A stretch of 64,000 nucleotides of DNA from Caballeronia sp. dw_19 (GCF_018449515.1 NZ_JAAVUQ010000019.1:97841-161840); one strand, 5' to 3'; shown: positions 8,248 to 17,406, counted from the stretch's first letter. A program made the numbers and translations. Notes: generated by a model from the letters alone, not told the origin.

Positions 8248-8667
8248 ATGATTCAAAAAATTGAAGTGCTCAGGCCGAAGGGCGGTGAGACGGAGAAGAT
8301 CACGATCAACCTGGGTCCTGTGGACCTGGGGCAGATCGACCTGCTGGTGGAAGAGGGTTTCTATTCCAACCGCACGGACCTGATTCGCACGGCTATCCGG
8401 AATCAACTGGCGACGCACTCTCAGGTGGTGAGCGAAACGGTGACACGGCGCGCGCTGGTGCTGGGCGTGCAGCACTTTTCCAGGCGCGATCTTGAAGCGG
8501 CGCGCGCGGCGGGTGAGCGGTTCGACATTCAGGTGCTCGGACTCGCGAGCATTGCTGCCGACGTGTCCGCCGAACTGGCGCTGGACACGATCGCATCGAT
8601 CGTTGTGCTCGGCGCCTTTCATGCCTCGCCTGCGGTGAAAACTGCGCTGGCCGGCCGGATTGCCTAG
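8248..8667 (+). CDS. CopG-like ribbon-helix-helix protein
   Basis: About 139 residues. The segment TEKITINLGPVDLGQIDLLVEEGFYSNRTDLIRTAIRNQL (roughly residues 15-54) matches the ribbon-helix-helix pattern: a strand that contacts DNA, then two helices, with SNRTDLIRTAIRN as the second helix. The rest, residues about 60-139, is of unknown fold and may bind a ligand or partner. The start is uncertain. MIQKIEV at 8248 was preferred, MFLMIQ at 8239 is possible, and the frame is open further upstream. It could regulate the esterase that follows 44 bases later on the same strand. Confidence 0.7.
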   Translation: MIQKIEVLRPKGGETEKITINLGPVDLGQIDLLVEEGFYSNRTDLIRTAIRNQLATHSQVVSETVTRRALVLGVQHFSRRDLEAARAAGERFDIQVLGLASIAADVSAELALDTIASIVVLGAFHASPAVKTALAGRIA

Positions 8668-8711
8668 TGATGCGGGTAGACAAGCAATAGCAGGGAACAA
8701 CGGGAAAGATA

Positions 8712-9713
8712 ATGAAAATCAACGAAGCATTCCTGCATTCGATGCAGGATGCAATGAAGCTGCTGCGCGCACGCGGCCCGAAGGAAGCGACGGCGGCGCT
8801 GCAGCGTGCACTTGGGGCGCACGCTCAGCCAACACCTCAATCGAATACAGACGTCCCGGCTGTCAAGTATCCGGGAACGTTCACGACTCATACGTTCGCG
8901 AACGCCGCAGGTCATCGGAACTACAAGCTCTATGTGCCGAAGCAGCACAGCGGCCAGTCGCTGCCTCTGGTGGTGATGCTGCATGGCTGCACGCAGGACG
9001 CCGACGACTTCGCTGCCGGCACGCAAATGAACGCGCTGGCGGAGCGGGACGGATGCATCGTGGTGTATCCGGTGCAGCCGCAGGGGGCGAACGCATCGAA
9101 GTGCTGGAACTGGTTCAAGCCCGCCGATCAACGGCGCGACAGCGGCGAGCCGGCACTGATTGCAGGCATCACGCGCGAAGTGATGTCAAAGCACGCCGTG
9201 GATTCGTCGCGCGTATTCGTGGCGGGTTTATCGGCGGGTGGGGCGATGGCCGCCATCATGATCCAGGCGTATCCGGATCTTTATGCCGCTGCGTGCGTGC
9301 ATTCAGGGCTGGCAGTGGGGTCGGCCCACGATTTGCAATCGGCGCTGGCGGCCATGCGAGGCGGGAAGTCATCGGGCGCTCGTCGCGCGGCGGCGCCGAA
9401 GCGACCGCTGATCGTGTTTCACGGCGATGCCGACGCAACCGTGCATCCATCAAACGCGGCTGATTTGTTGCGCGGCTTCGGCGCTGAGGCTGTTGTCTTC
9501 GACGAGACTTCCCATGTAGAAGCGGGCAAGCGTACGAGCACGGTGGAGCGGCTGAAATCAGTGGACGGAGTTGATGCCGAGTTGTGGCTCATCCATGGCG
9601 CGCCGCACGCCTGGGCAGGTGGGAGTGGAAATGGTTCGTACACCGATGCAACGGGTCCGGATGCGAGCACGATCATGATGCGATTTTTCCTCGATCATCC
9701 ATTTAAAATTTGA
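8712..9713 (+). CDS. PHB-depolymerase/LpqC-family esterase
   Basis: A 333-residue alpha/beta hydrolase of the extracellular-type polyhydroxybutyrate depolymerase and feruloyl esterase family. Visible are the oxyanion motif LHGCTQD near residue 90, the nucleophile elbow GLSAGG with S174, an acid in HGDADATV (D239 or D241) and the histidine H299 in GAPHAWAGG. No signal peptide is seen: the N-terminus (MKINEAFLHSMQDAMKLL) is an amphipathic helix. It may therefore act inside the cell or be exported by another route. The natural substrate could be short PHB oligomers or another ester; the sequence does not decide. Confidence 0.85.
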   Translation: MKINEAFLHSMQDAMKLLRARGPKEATAALQRALGAHAQPTPQSNTDVPAVKYPGTFTTHTFANAAGHRNYKLYVPKQHSGQSLPLVVMLHGCTQDADDFAAGTQMNALAERDGCIVVYPVQPQGANASKCWNWFKPADQRRDSGEPALIAGITREVMSKHAVDSSRVFVAGLSAGGAMAAIMIQAYPDLYAAACVHSGLAVGSAHDLQSALAAMRGGKSSGARRAAAPKRPLIVFHGDADATVHPSNAADLLRGFGAEAVVFDETSHVEAGKRTSTVERLKSVDGVDAELWLIHGAPHAWAGGSGNGSYTDATGPDASTIMMRFFLDHPFKI

Positions 9714-9747
9714 CCGTAGCATCTTTTAAAAAAGGGGGAACGAGAGC

Positions 9748-10242
9748 ATGCACGAACACGCAAGCGAACGCGATATGGCGCTGTTGCGCGAGGTTATCGC
9801 GTTATCGGAGAAGTCAAAACGCGATGGACGGCATCCGTTCGCCGCGCTGATAGCCGATGAAAACGGCCACGTAGTTGCAAGCGCAGGAAACAATTCGATG
9901 CCCCCGCTCGGCGATCCGACCCAGCACGCCGAACTGCGCGCCGCGGCTCAGGCAGCGAAAGATCTGACGCCGGAGCAATTGCTGACGTGCACGCTTTATA
10001 CGAATGCCGAGCCGTGTTGCATGTGCTCGGGCGCGATCTATTGGTGCAACATCGGGCGCGTGGTGTATGCCATGTCCGAGCGGCGCTTGCTGGAGATCAC
10101 CGGCGATCACCCCGAGAACCCGACGTTCTCGTTACCTTGCCGCGAAGTTTTTGCGCGAGGGCAGAGGACGGTGAGTGTGGTTGGACCGCTTATTGAAGAT
10201 GAAGCGGCGGTCGTGCACGAAGGATTCTGGACGCGCGAATGA
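9748..10242 (+). CDS. Nucleoside/guanine deaminase, cytidine-deaminase-like zinc enzyme
   Basis: A 164-residue member of the CMP/dCMP deaminase fold. The zinc site is complete: H60 and E62 in HAE (ligand and proton shuttle) and C90/C93 in PCCMCSGAI. Size and motif spacing resemble bacterial guanine deaminase (GuaD) and tRNA-independent nucleoside deaminases rather than TadA. GuaD-like function, guanine to xanthine, is an inference. It follows the esterase by 34 bases on the same strand, and a strong terminator follows it. Confidence 0.85.
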   Translation: MHEHASERDMALLREVIALSEKSKRDGRHPFAALIADENGHVVASAGNNSMPPLGDPTQHAELRAAAQAAKDLTPEQLLTCTLYTNAEPCCMCSGAIYWCNIGRVVYAMSERRLLEITGDHPENPTFSLPCREVFARGQRTVSVVGPLIEDEAAVVHEGFWTRE

Positions 10243-10289
10243 CGTGTAATCAGAAACGCGTGCAATAGAAAAGTCTTGTCGATGCAAGA

Positions 10290-10317
10290 CGAAAGGGCCA
10301 TGCGAGTGGCCCTTTCG
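10290..10317. terminator. Bidirectional intrinsic terminator
   Basis: A perfect 11-base stem, CGAAAGGGCCA paired with TGGCCCTTTCG around a 6-base loop, lies between the convergent deaminase and chemoreceptor genes. A second small hairpin (GTCTTG/CAAGAC, 10273-10290) abuts it on the left. It likely ends both transcripts. Confidence 0.8.
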
Positions 10318-10331
10318 TTCATTTGCAAAAT

Positions 10332-11885
10332 TCAACCCGGCAGCGAAAAGCTCCCGATCGCTTCACGCAGCACATCGACCTGATCCTTTAGCGAATGCGC
10401 CGCCGCTGCGGCTTCTTCCACCAGCGCCGCGTTCTGCTGCGTCACCTGATCCATTTCACCCACTGCGCGATTCACCTGTTCAATGCCCGCGCTTTGCTCA
10501 TTCGAAGCGTGGCTGATTTCATCGAGGATCTCGTTCACGCGGCGCACCGAATTCACGATCTCGCCCATCGTCGCGCCCGCGTTCGACACCAGCGACGCAC
10601 CTTCCTTCACCGTCTCCGTCGATGTCCCTATCAGCGCCTTGATCTCCTTCGCCGCCGTGGCCGATCGCTGTGCGAGACTGCGCACTTCCGCTGCCACCAC
10701 CGCAAACCCGCGTCCCTGTTCGCCGGCACGCGCAGCTTCCACGGCGGCGTTCAGCGCCAGGATGTTGGTCTGGAACGCGATGCCATCAATCACGCCGATG
10801 ATGTCGCCAATCTGCTTCGAGCTTTCCGTAATGCGCGTCATGGTGTGAATGACTTGCTCGACTACTCCGCTGCCCCGTTGGGCCACGTCGGCGGCTTCGC
10901 CGGCCAGCTTGGCGGCTTGCGTCGCGCTGTTGGCGTTCTGCTTCACGTTCGCCGTCATCTCGTCCATGCTCGACGCGGTCTGTACCAGCGCGGCGGCTTG
11001 CTGCTCGGTGCGTTGTGACAGGTCGGTATTGCCCGCTGCAATCTCCGATGCCCCCACGTTGATATTCTCGGTCCCGGTGCGCACCCGCGTGACGGTTTCC
11101 ACCAGGCCGCTTTGCATCTCGCTCAGCGCGAACATCAGGCTATGCGAATCGCCGATGGCAAGCGGCACGTGCGTGGTCAGGTCGCCGCGCGCAATGCGCT
11201 GCGCCGCGCCGACAGCAATCGACGGATCACCGCCGAGTTCACGCTTGATGCTGCGCAACACCAGCAGCATGGCCAGCGAAGCGAGCACGCCGAGCACGGC
11301 GGTAATCGCGAACCAGCGCAATGCGCTGGCGTAGAACGCGGCCTCGATGTCGTCGGTGTACATGCCGGTCACGATGTACCAGTCCCACGGGACAAAGTGC
11401 TGGGAGAAGCTGAGCTTGGGCACGGGTTTGTCGCTGCCGGGCTTCGACCACAGATAGCTGACAAAGCCACCCTCGGGCGTCGAATTACCGGCGTTCACAA
11501 TATCGACGAAAAGTCTGTTGCCCGCCGGGTCGGTAAACCCCGCCATGTTCTGGCCATTCATGGACTTCTTGATCGGATGCATGATCATCACCGGGCGCGA
11601 GTCGTTGACCGAGATGTATCCGTCTGTACCGTAGCGCATGGCGGCAAGTACTTCCAGCGCCCGCGTTTTGGCTTCTTCTTCCGTGATCGTTTTAGCCGCG
11701 GCGAGGCTCTGGAAATGGGCCGTCATGCTCGCGCCCTGGGCAACCAGGGCTTTCAATTGATCACGACGATCGTCCATAGTCGATGAACGGCTTTGCCATG
11801 CCCCTATAAATCCGATCGCGACCAGTCCGAGCCATAGCACGGCGATCATCGATCCGAGCTTCTGATTCAATGTCATCTTCTTCAT
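10332..11885 (-). CDS. Methyl-accepting chemotaxis protein with periplasmic Cache domain
   Basis: A 517-residue chemoreceptor. Order of parts: transmembrane segment about 12-32; a single-Cache type sensor about 35-185 (MRYGTDGYISVNDSRP, FVPWDWYIVTGMY); second membrane segment about 190-212; HAMP; and a long cytoplasmic coiled coil. The signalling tip is NILALNAAVEAARAGEQGRG, a near-invariant hairpin for CheA/CheW contact. No C-terminal CheR-binding pentapeptide is seen. The ATG at 11885 places the first membrane segment at the N-terminus. An in-frame extension to 12122 lacks domain features. Small carboxylates are common ligands of this sensor class; the ligand here is unknown. Confidence 0.93.
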   Translation of the reverse strand: MKKMTLNQKLGSMIAVLWLGLVAIGFIGAWQSRSSTMDDRRDQLKALVAQGASMTAHFQSLAAAKTITEEEAKTRALEVLAAMRYGTDGYISVNDSRPVMIMHPIKKSMNGQNMAGFTDPAGNRLFVDIVNAGNSTPEGGFVSYLWSKPGSDKPVPKLSFSQHFVPWDWYIVTGMYTDDIEAAFYASALRWFAITAVLGVLASLAMLLVLRSIKRELGGDPSIAVGAAQRIARGDLTTHVPLAIGDSHSLMFALSEMQSGLVETVTRVRTGTENINVGASEIAAGNTDLSQRTEQQAAALVQTASSMDEMTANVKQNANSATQAAKLAGEAADVAQRGSGVVEQVIHTMTRITESSKQIGDIIGVIDGIAFQTNILALNAAVEAARAGEQGRGFAVVAAEVRSLAQRSATAAKEIKALIGTSTETVKEGASLVSNAGATMGEIVNSVRRVNEILDEISHASNEQSAGIEQVNRAVGEMDQVTQQNAALVEEAAAAAHSLKDQVDVLREAIGSFSLPG

Positions 11886-12164
11886 GTTTCCGCCGTTGCC
11901 TAGTGTTGAGCCGTCTGATTGAATTTGCGGCGTCGGGCGTTGCCGAACGCTATGCCTGACTTCTTTACGGCAAAGCGGTGGCGGAATGTAGGGGTGGGAT
12001 AACCCGTACCAAGAGAAATAATCGGTCTGTTCTGGAAGTGTGCGCGTCAGGTTATTCATCAGACAATAAGCATCGTGCGGCGCGTTTAGTCGCGTGTCCG
12101 GTCGCACGGCCTCATCAAGCAACCGGACACGTATCGTCTTAACGCTCAGTGGTCAGACGTCGAA

Positions 12165-13271
12165 TCAAAAACTGCTGCGAATCCCCACTCGGCCAACCGC
12201 CTGCTTCTGATTGCTTGAAGGATTGAAGCCTGCGATCTGAGCGGCCTGTGCGTCGCCGGCAGCTTTCTGGAATACGCCCAGCGCATACACCGACGTCCGC
12301 TTCGACAACGCATACTCGGCCGTCAGGTTGAACTGGTTGTATTTGGGCTGTGCGCCGGTCGCGTGGTCGCGGCCGGTGGTGTAGGTGTAACCCGCGCCTA
12401 CCGTCACGTCCGGGGTTGGATTAAACAGGCCCGACAACTCGTAGTTCTGGAACGTCGCATCATGTCCGGCGCTGCCTTGCTGGAAAATCGTGTTCGTAAA
12501 ATCGGCAAGCACGCGCAGCGACGCCAGCACCTGATACGAAGCCCCTACGCCCAGTACCTTCTGCGCCCGCGCTGCGGCGAGGAAGTCGCCATAGACCGCG
12601 TTCGTGAAGCCCGGATAGTTCTGGTAGCCCTGTGTGGAGACACCCGGATCGTTGATGCGCAGATATCCCACGCCCGCGCTGACCGGTCCAGCGGCATAGG
12701 TCGCTCCCGCGCTGAACGTGGCGTTGTTCGAGAACTGCCCAGCGATGCCGCCTAGTGAATACAGTCCACCGAACGTGAACCCGGCAAAGGTGGGGCTGCG
12801 ATATTTGATCGCGTTCGAGATAGGGAAACCGTTGTCGGTGTTGTCCATGTCGTTCGGGTGGGCGAAATAATAACCGCCGACGTTGCCGTTGAGCGTATAC
12901 GGCTCGACGAAATCCACAACGGAGTCCCATTGGCGTCCGAGCGTCACCGTACCGGCCTGTTCGCTCTGAAGACCCACATAAGCATTGCGTGAGAACGCGA
13001 GACCGCTGCCAAGGCGTCCCGAGTTGAGGTTGAAGCCGCTTTCAAGGCGGAAGAGGGTTGAAAGGCCGCCGCCCAGATCCTCGGTGCCGCGCACGCCCCA
13101 GCGGCTGCCTGCGGTCACACCGGATGCAAGCTGGACGAGATGGCTACCCTGCACGTTGCTGACGATATCGATACCGTCCTCCACGATCCCGTATAACGTG
13201 ACCGAACTCTGTGCGTGCGCCACGGAGGCAGTGGCCATGATCGGGATGATTGCGGCAAGTTTTTTAATCAT
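12165..13271 (-). CDS. Outer-membrane general porin, Burkholderia type
   Basis: A 368-residue trimeric beta-barrel porin of the Gram-negative type 4 family common in Burkholderiales. It has a signal peptide of about 20 residues ending AHA, then QSSVTLYGIVEDGI, the typical first strand. Family motifs WGVRGTEDLGGGL, FSRNAYVGL and LGRQWDSV follow, and the C-terminal residue is phenylalanine, the outer-membrane insertion signal. It should allow diffusion of small hydrophilic solutes. It is a single gene, with about 380 bases of possible control region upstream. Confidence 0.94.
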   Translation of the reverse strand: MIKKLAAIIPIMATASVAHAQSSVTLYGIVEDGIDIVSNVQGSHLVQLASGVTAGSRWGVRGTEDLGGGLSTLFRLESGFNLNSGRLGSGLAFSRNAYVGLQSEQAGTVTLGRQWDSVVDFVEPYTLNGNVGGYYFAHPNDMDNTDNGFPISNAIKYRSPTFAGFTFGGLYSLGGIAGQFSNNATFSAGATYAAGPVSAGVGYLRINDPGVSTQGYQNYPGFTNAVYGDFLAAARAQKVLGVGASYQVLASLRVLADFTNTIFQQGSAGHDATFQNYELSGLFNPTPDVTVGAGYTYTTGRDHATGAQPKYNQFNLTAEYALSKRTSVYALGVFQKAAGDAQAAQIAGFNPSSNQKQAVGRVGIRSSF

Positions 13272-13650
13272 ATGAACGCCCGTTTATAAAGTTCGACGAT
13301 GGATTTATTTCGAGGGCATACACTTAGTACAACAAATCTGAAAAAGCGAGCGAATGGCGTGTCAAATTTCGTCCATTCGTTAATTCAAGAGTTGCGTGTT
13401 AAGATCGCGAAATTTTATTTCGGATAACTTATGTACTGGGGTATAAGAAAACTCTGAGTTTCCGCTCGACGTTCTTTTGTGAGCGCTCAAACGTGTTCCA
13501 TCACCAGGCTAGACGCGGCAAACCTCGCGAACACCGGCAATGCCCCGTTGCAGTCCTGCATCGGTCAGCGCGAGCGTCGCGCCAACGCAGGCGCCGAGCG
13601 TGGTGCTCGCAACGTGACGGGTATTACGAATGTGGCGAATGGCTGGGAGC
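13272..13650. promoter_or_regulatory. Porin upstream region with an AT-rich palindrome
   Basis: 379 bases between the porin start and the end of the flavoprotein gene, both on the minus strand. At 13408-13422 there is a perfect inverted repeat with arms CGAAAT and ATTTCG around TTT, possibly an operator. The local AT content is well above that of the coding regions, as expected of a promoter. No gene is supported here. Confidence 0.45.
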
Positions 13651-14904
13651 TCACGCTTGCGGTTTCATCGACCTGGCGAGCCATTCCCGGCCCTTCAACA
13701 TGCCGTTCCAGTAGAGCCATGGAAAGACGGCAGTTTTCAGGTACCACGCGAGGGCACGTGGCACGGTCGGGTCGAGCGGGAAGGTCGGCAGCAGCTTGCC
13801 GCCATAGCCGAATTCCGCCAGTACAACCTTGCCTTTTTCAACCGTCAGCGGACATGCGCCGTAGCCGTCGTAGTGGGCGGGTAGAGGCTTTTGCTCCCGC
13901 GCGGCCAGCAGGTTTTCCGCCACCACGACAATCTGCTTGCGAACGGCCGCGGCCGTTTTTGCGTTAGGCGCTGAACAGGCGTCGCCGAGCGCAAAGATGT
14001 CCGGATAACGGGGGTGAATGAGCGTGGCGTGATCGACTTCGCACCAGCCGGCCTTGTCGGCGAGCACGCTCTTGCTGATTACGTCCGGCGGAAGCTGGGG
14101 CGGGACGACGTGCAGCATGTCGAACGGTTTGTCGATACGAACTACGTTGCCGGCATTGTCTTTGACGTTGAACGAAGCGACCCGGCGAGCGCCGTCGACG
14201 CTCACCAGGTTCGATCCGAACGCAAGCGACGCGTGATACCGCTCGACATATTTCATCAACGACGGCACGAACGCAGCGACTCCGAAAAGGATATCACCGG
14301 CAAGGTTGAACTCGACATCGATATGATCGAGCACGCCTTGCTTGAGCCAGTTATCGCAAGACAGGTACAGCGCTTTTTGTGGCGCACCGGCGCATTTGAT
14401 CGGCATGGCCGGCTGCGTAAAGAGCGCCTTGCCACGCTTGAGTTCATTGACCAGCTTCCACGTGTACGGCGCAAGATCGAATCGATAATTCGACGTCACG
14501 CCGTTCTTGCCCAGTGTGTCTTCCAGACCTTCAATTTTCTCCCATGCGAGCCGCAAGCCGGGACAGACGATCAGGTGCCGATAACTGGCGGTTTGCCCAT
14601 TGTCGAGCCGGACAAGACGCTGCTCGGGCTCGATCGCGCTCGCACTGGCCCGCAGCCAGTGCGCTTTCTTCGGCATGACCGACGACGTCAGCCGCATGGT
14701 GTCGTCTATGTTGAAAGCACCGCCGCCGACCAGCGTCCACGCGGGCTGATAGAAATGCCGGTCACTCGGCTCGATGACCGCGATGCGAAGATCGGGCCGT
14801 CGGCGCAGCAAGCTCGCCGTCACGCCGATACCCGCAGCGCCGCCGCCAATGACCACCACGTCGAAGGTCTCTGTGTTGCCTGAAGATGCTGCATTCGTGC
14901 TCAT
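13651..14904 (-). CDS. Sulfide:quinone oxidoreductase, type II (SQOR-like)
   Basis: A 417-residue FAD flavoprotein that oxidises sulfide and passes electrons to quinone. The FAD fingerprint VVVIGGGAAGIGV lies at residues 16-28 and the second FAD motif FALGDACSAPNAKTAAAV near 304. The two redox cysteines of the human-type enzyme are recognisable: C171 in KCAGAPQKALYL and C351 in ACPLTVEKGKVVLAEF. It is a peripheral inner-membrane protein, and the C-terminal hydrophobic segment (WYLKTAVFPWLYW) fits membrane attachment. It lies 48 bases downstream of the persulfide dioxygenase gene on the same strand, so the two probably form a sulfide detoxification operon. Confidence 0.9.
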   Translation of the reverse strand: MSTNAASSGNTETFDVVVIGGGAAGIGVTASLLRRRPDLRIAVIEPSDRHFYQPAWTLVGGGAFNIDDTMRLTSSVMPKKAHWLRASASAIEPEQRLVRLDNGQTASYRHLIVCPGLRLAWEKIEGLEDTLGKNGVTSNYRFDLAPYTWKLVNELKRGKALFTQPAMPIKCAGAPQKALYLSCDNWLKQGVLDHIDVEFNLAGDILFGVAAFVPSLMKYVERYHASLAFGSNLVSVDGARRVASFNVKDNAGNVVRIDKPFDMLHVVPPQLPPDVISKSVLADKAGWCEVDHATLIHPRYPDIFALGDACSAPNAKTAAAVRKQIVVVAENLLAAREQKPLPAHYDGYGACPLTVEKGKVVLAEFGYGGKLLPTFPLDPTVPRALAWYLKTAVFPWLYWNGMLKGREWLARSMKPQA

Positions 14905-14952
14905 TGCGGTATTCCTGCTTCCAAGTTCATTTTCTTACCCTGCCCGACTGCC

Positions 14953-15822
14953 TTAAAACGTGTTCAGCGGAAATTTCAGATAACTTACGCCGTTGGATTC
15001 GGCCGGCGGAAAAGCACCCGCGCGGATGTTCAGTTGAATCGAGGGGATGATCAGCGCCGGTGGACCAAGCGTCGCGTCGCGGGCCGTGCGCATGGCGACG
15101 AATTCGCTGACAGTGATGCCATCGCGGACGTGGATGTTTGCTGCGCGCTGATCAGCGACCGTGGTTTCCCAGCGCGTTTCACGGCCATCGGGCGGATAGT
15201 CATGGCATGCAAACAGACGCGTTTGTGGCGGCAAGCCAAGCAGTTTCCCGATTGATTCGTATAACGTGCCGGCGTCGCCACCGGGAAAATCGCAGCGCGC
15301 CGTGCCGACGTCCGGCATGAACAAGGTGTCGCCCATGAACGCCATGTTGTCGAACACGTAGGCGACATCGGCCGGCGTGTGACCGGGAACGTGCATCACA
15401 CGGCCGGTCAGCGCACCGACCTGGAACGTGTCGCCGTCAGCAAACCATCGGTCGAAAGGCGCGGGGCCGGGCGATATTGACGACATCGGCGGCTCAAGGT
15501 TAAAAAGCCGTTCGAACACGACCTGCACCGACCGGATATGTTCGCCGATGGCAATAGCGCCACCCAGTTGTTTCCGGAGATATGCCGCAGCCGAAATGTG
15601 GTCGGCATGGGCGTGCGTCTCGAGCAGCCATTGCACCTGCAAGTCCTGCTCGCTTACGAAACGGATCACGCGATCCGCCGAATGTGTCGAAGTGCGGCCG
15701 GATTGCGGTTCATAGTCGAGCACCGCGTCGATGATCGCGCAGGGTGAACCGGCTGCCTCATACACCACGTAGGTGATGGTTGAGGTCACCGGGTCCGGGA
15801 ATGCTTCAACGCATGGCGTCAT
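14953..15822 (-). CDS. Persulfide dioxygenase (ETHE1/Blh-type metallo-beta-lactamase fold)
   Basis: A 289-residue MBL-fold protein. The metal motif THAHADHISAA lies near residue 69, further ligands in HVPGHTPADV and MGDTLFMPDVGTARCDFPGG, and ACHDYPPDGR near 206. ETHE1-like and Blh-like enzymes use one iron to oxidise glutathione persulfide to sulfite, and the GTARCDFPGGD segment is typical of that subgroup rather than of glyoxalase II. The ATG at 15822 has GGAG seven bases upstream. A TTG at 15834 is also in frame but less likely. No rhodanese or DUF442 domain is fused. It pairs with the downstream sulfide:quinone oxidoreductase. Confidence 0.88.
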   Translation of the reverse strand: MTPCVEAFPDPVTSTITYVVYEAAGSPCAIIDAVLDYEPQSGRTSTHSADRVIRFVSEQDLQVQWLLETHAHADHISAAAYLRKQLGGAIAIGEHIRSVQVVFERLFNLEPPMSSISPGPAPFDRWFADGDTFQVGALTGRVMHVPGHTPADVAYVFDNMAFMGDTLFMPDVGTARCDFPGGDAGTLYESIGKLLGLPPQTRLFACHDYPPDGRETRWETTVADQRAANIHVRDGITVSEFVAMRTARDATLGPPALIIPSIQLNIRAGAFPPAESNGVSYLKFPLNTF

Positions 15823-15837
15823 GACATGCTCCAAAAA

Positions 15838-16440
15838 TTAACAAGAATCGGCCGGATAACTGTGCAGCAAGGTCGCCGCCGCCCGGAAATCCGGCGTCAG
15901 CGGCCGGTCGCGATCGAGGAGCGCAAGCTTTCCGGGCAGCGCATGTAGAGGCCCGCGGTGGCCGGCGACAGCGTGAAGCCCGGTTGCTGCTGGCGGCGCA
16001 AATCGATGGCCTGGTCCGCGTGAATCCGCTCGATATCCAGCAGCGTGAAGCGGTTGCCGATCTGCTGTCGCACCCGTTCCACCACACGCGATGCATTGGC
16101 CACCATGTCCTCGATGTCACCCGCCACCGGCAGATAGTCCACGGATACCGGCATGGCCAGTTCCTTGTTTTCCATAGCCAGCGCGACCGGCGATTTTTCC
16201 ATCGCCGAACGCGTGCAGGGTTTGATCGATGCCGAGGAAGCGCGACAAGCCGGTCATATGCGGATCGTTCAGCTTGATGATACGTTGCGCCGACGCCAAC
16301 GAGTTATGAGCAAGGACAAGGCCCGTCTCTTCGAACGACAATACCCACGGCAACGGCTCGAAATTCGCGCTGCGCAGCACCGCGCTGGTCACGCCATTGA
16401 CCTTCACATAACTGCGCGATTCCTGTGCACGTGCCGAAGT
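15838..16440 (-). pseudogene. Decayed gene of unknown family, broken by two frameshifts
   Basis: Three consecutive open segments on the minus strand read as one protein if two frame changes are allowed. The first runs from about 16440 to 16203 (contains VNGVTSAVLRSANFEPLPWV). The middle, in another frame, runs to about 15935 (LPVAGDIEDMVANASRVVERV). The last returns to the first frame and ends with TAA at 15838 (LALLDRDRPLTPDF). An in-frame stop (TAG) also lies just upstream of the first segment. The family was not recognised. Sequencing error is possible, but two errors plus a stop favour real decay. It precedes the persulfide dioxygenase on the same strand. Confidence 0.5.
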
Positions 16441-16976
16441 GCAGCGTGACGCCTATGGCGACGCGGGGGCATGGTCTGACGAGTGGAGCTGGACGTCGAG
16501 CAGCGTCGTCGATGGCACGCGCGTTTTGTATCAAACCATTCGCGAGCTGGATGCAGTGCCGGCGCCTGCCCGGACGATAACAAGCGGGCATGAGCCCGTA
16601 GCGTTCACCAACTGTGAATCCCGCCGCCGCGAGTGTGCTCCTTGAGCGGCATCTGCCAACTGTTTCTCTGGCCGAATCCTTCGGATGCGCGAAGGCAAAG
16701 ACACGGCTCCCGAGTAATCCGGCGGGAGCCATTGGATCTGAAAAACGTCCACGGTATTGACGCCGAGACTCAAGTCCGAATCCCCCTGTGCCGATAAACA
16801 AACATGGCAAGTCGCCGCTGATTTAAACAACCATTGCAAAGCCATGGCGATCAATCCGGCGCTTTTCCCTTTGCGACAAAGTGTTGCGATTTTGCCGACA
16901 ACCCGCCCAAACGGGCGATCCAGGCATACAGTTAAAGTGTTTTATCAAGTTCAGGTTGCAGTGCGGGAGGTGTGCC
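16441..16976. other. Gene-poor stretch beside the decayed gene
   Basis: About 536 bases. Several open frames exist on both strands, but none has a recognisable domain, a good ribosome-binding site or consistent codon use. It may hold the lost 5' part of the decayed gene to the left and the promoter of the small ORFs to the right. Confidence 0.4.
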
Positions 16977-17168
16977 ATGAAGCGCAGGACAGCTAGACAA
17001 CTTGTTGCTCAACTTGCAGATTTAAGGTATTCCGCGCGGTGCAGCGCACTGAGAGCGGCGGCGCTCAGCAGGACGATAGCTCAAAGCCCGGATGAAGAAA
17101 TGGGGCGGAAAGCGGACAGCGTCAAGCAGGAATCGTTTGCCGGAGCAGCACATGAAATCCACGCATGA
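16977..17168 (+). CDS. Small hypothetical protein (63 residues)
   Basis: A short ORF with a strong GGGAGG ribosome-binding site seven bases before its ATG. The product is basic in its first half (MKRRTARQLVAQLADLRYSA) and more acidic later (SPDEEMGRKADSV). No domain was recognised. Its end overlaps the start of the next small ORF by 17 bases, a translational-coupling arrangement that supports both being real. Function unknown. Confidence 0.45.
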   Translation: MKRRTARQLVAQLADLRYSARCSALRAAALSRTIAQSPDEEMGRKADSVKQESFAGAAHEIHA

Positions 17169-17406
17169 ATATTCGCTACGTACTCAGGTCGACAAATGGC
17201 TGGCTCCCGGCCTTTCGACACCGGTTCGTGTCACTGAGTTCAGCCGCACGCGCTTGGGTGGAAGGCGGTATGTCTGCGTAGAAACCGCATTGCCGCCTGG
17301 ATCGCGCGCGCTGCTTTTCTTTCGACACGACGATGGCTGCTGGTGCGTATTCCCACCGGCGTTGGATAGGCCTAATATGAGTATGGGACGTTTCATAGAA
17401 CATTGA
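17152..17406 (+). CDS. Small hypothetical protein (84 residues)
   Basis: The product begins MKSTHEYSLRTQVDKWLAPG and contains a strand-rich middle (RRYVCVETALPPGSRALLFFRHDDGCWCVFPP). No membrane segment or signal peptide is seen and no family was recognised. GGAG lies seven bases before the ATG at 17152, so the longer in-frame start at 17092 was not used. It overlaps the previous small ORF. It looks like one of the short lineage-specific proteins common in Burkholderia relatives. Confidence 0.6.
   Translation: MKSTHEYSLRTQVDKWLAPGLSTPVRVTEFSRTRLGGRRYVCVETALPPGSRALLFFRHDDGCWCVFPPALDRPNMSMGRFIEH

Noticed and set aside
11886..12164. Possible sigma-28 flagellar promoter upstream of the chemoreceptor
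   Set aside because: Only a partial TAAA...CGGCAA match was found; too weak to call.
14014..14883. Long plus-strand open frame (289 residues) opposite the sulfide:quinone oxidoreductase
   Set aside because: It is a high-GC shadow frame. The opposite strand carries a full FAD protein with active-site motifs.
16304..16810. 169-residue minus-strand open frame in the gene-poor stretch
   Set aside because: Arg-rich, no domain, no start signal; more likely remnants around the decayed gene than a gene.
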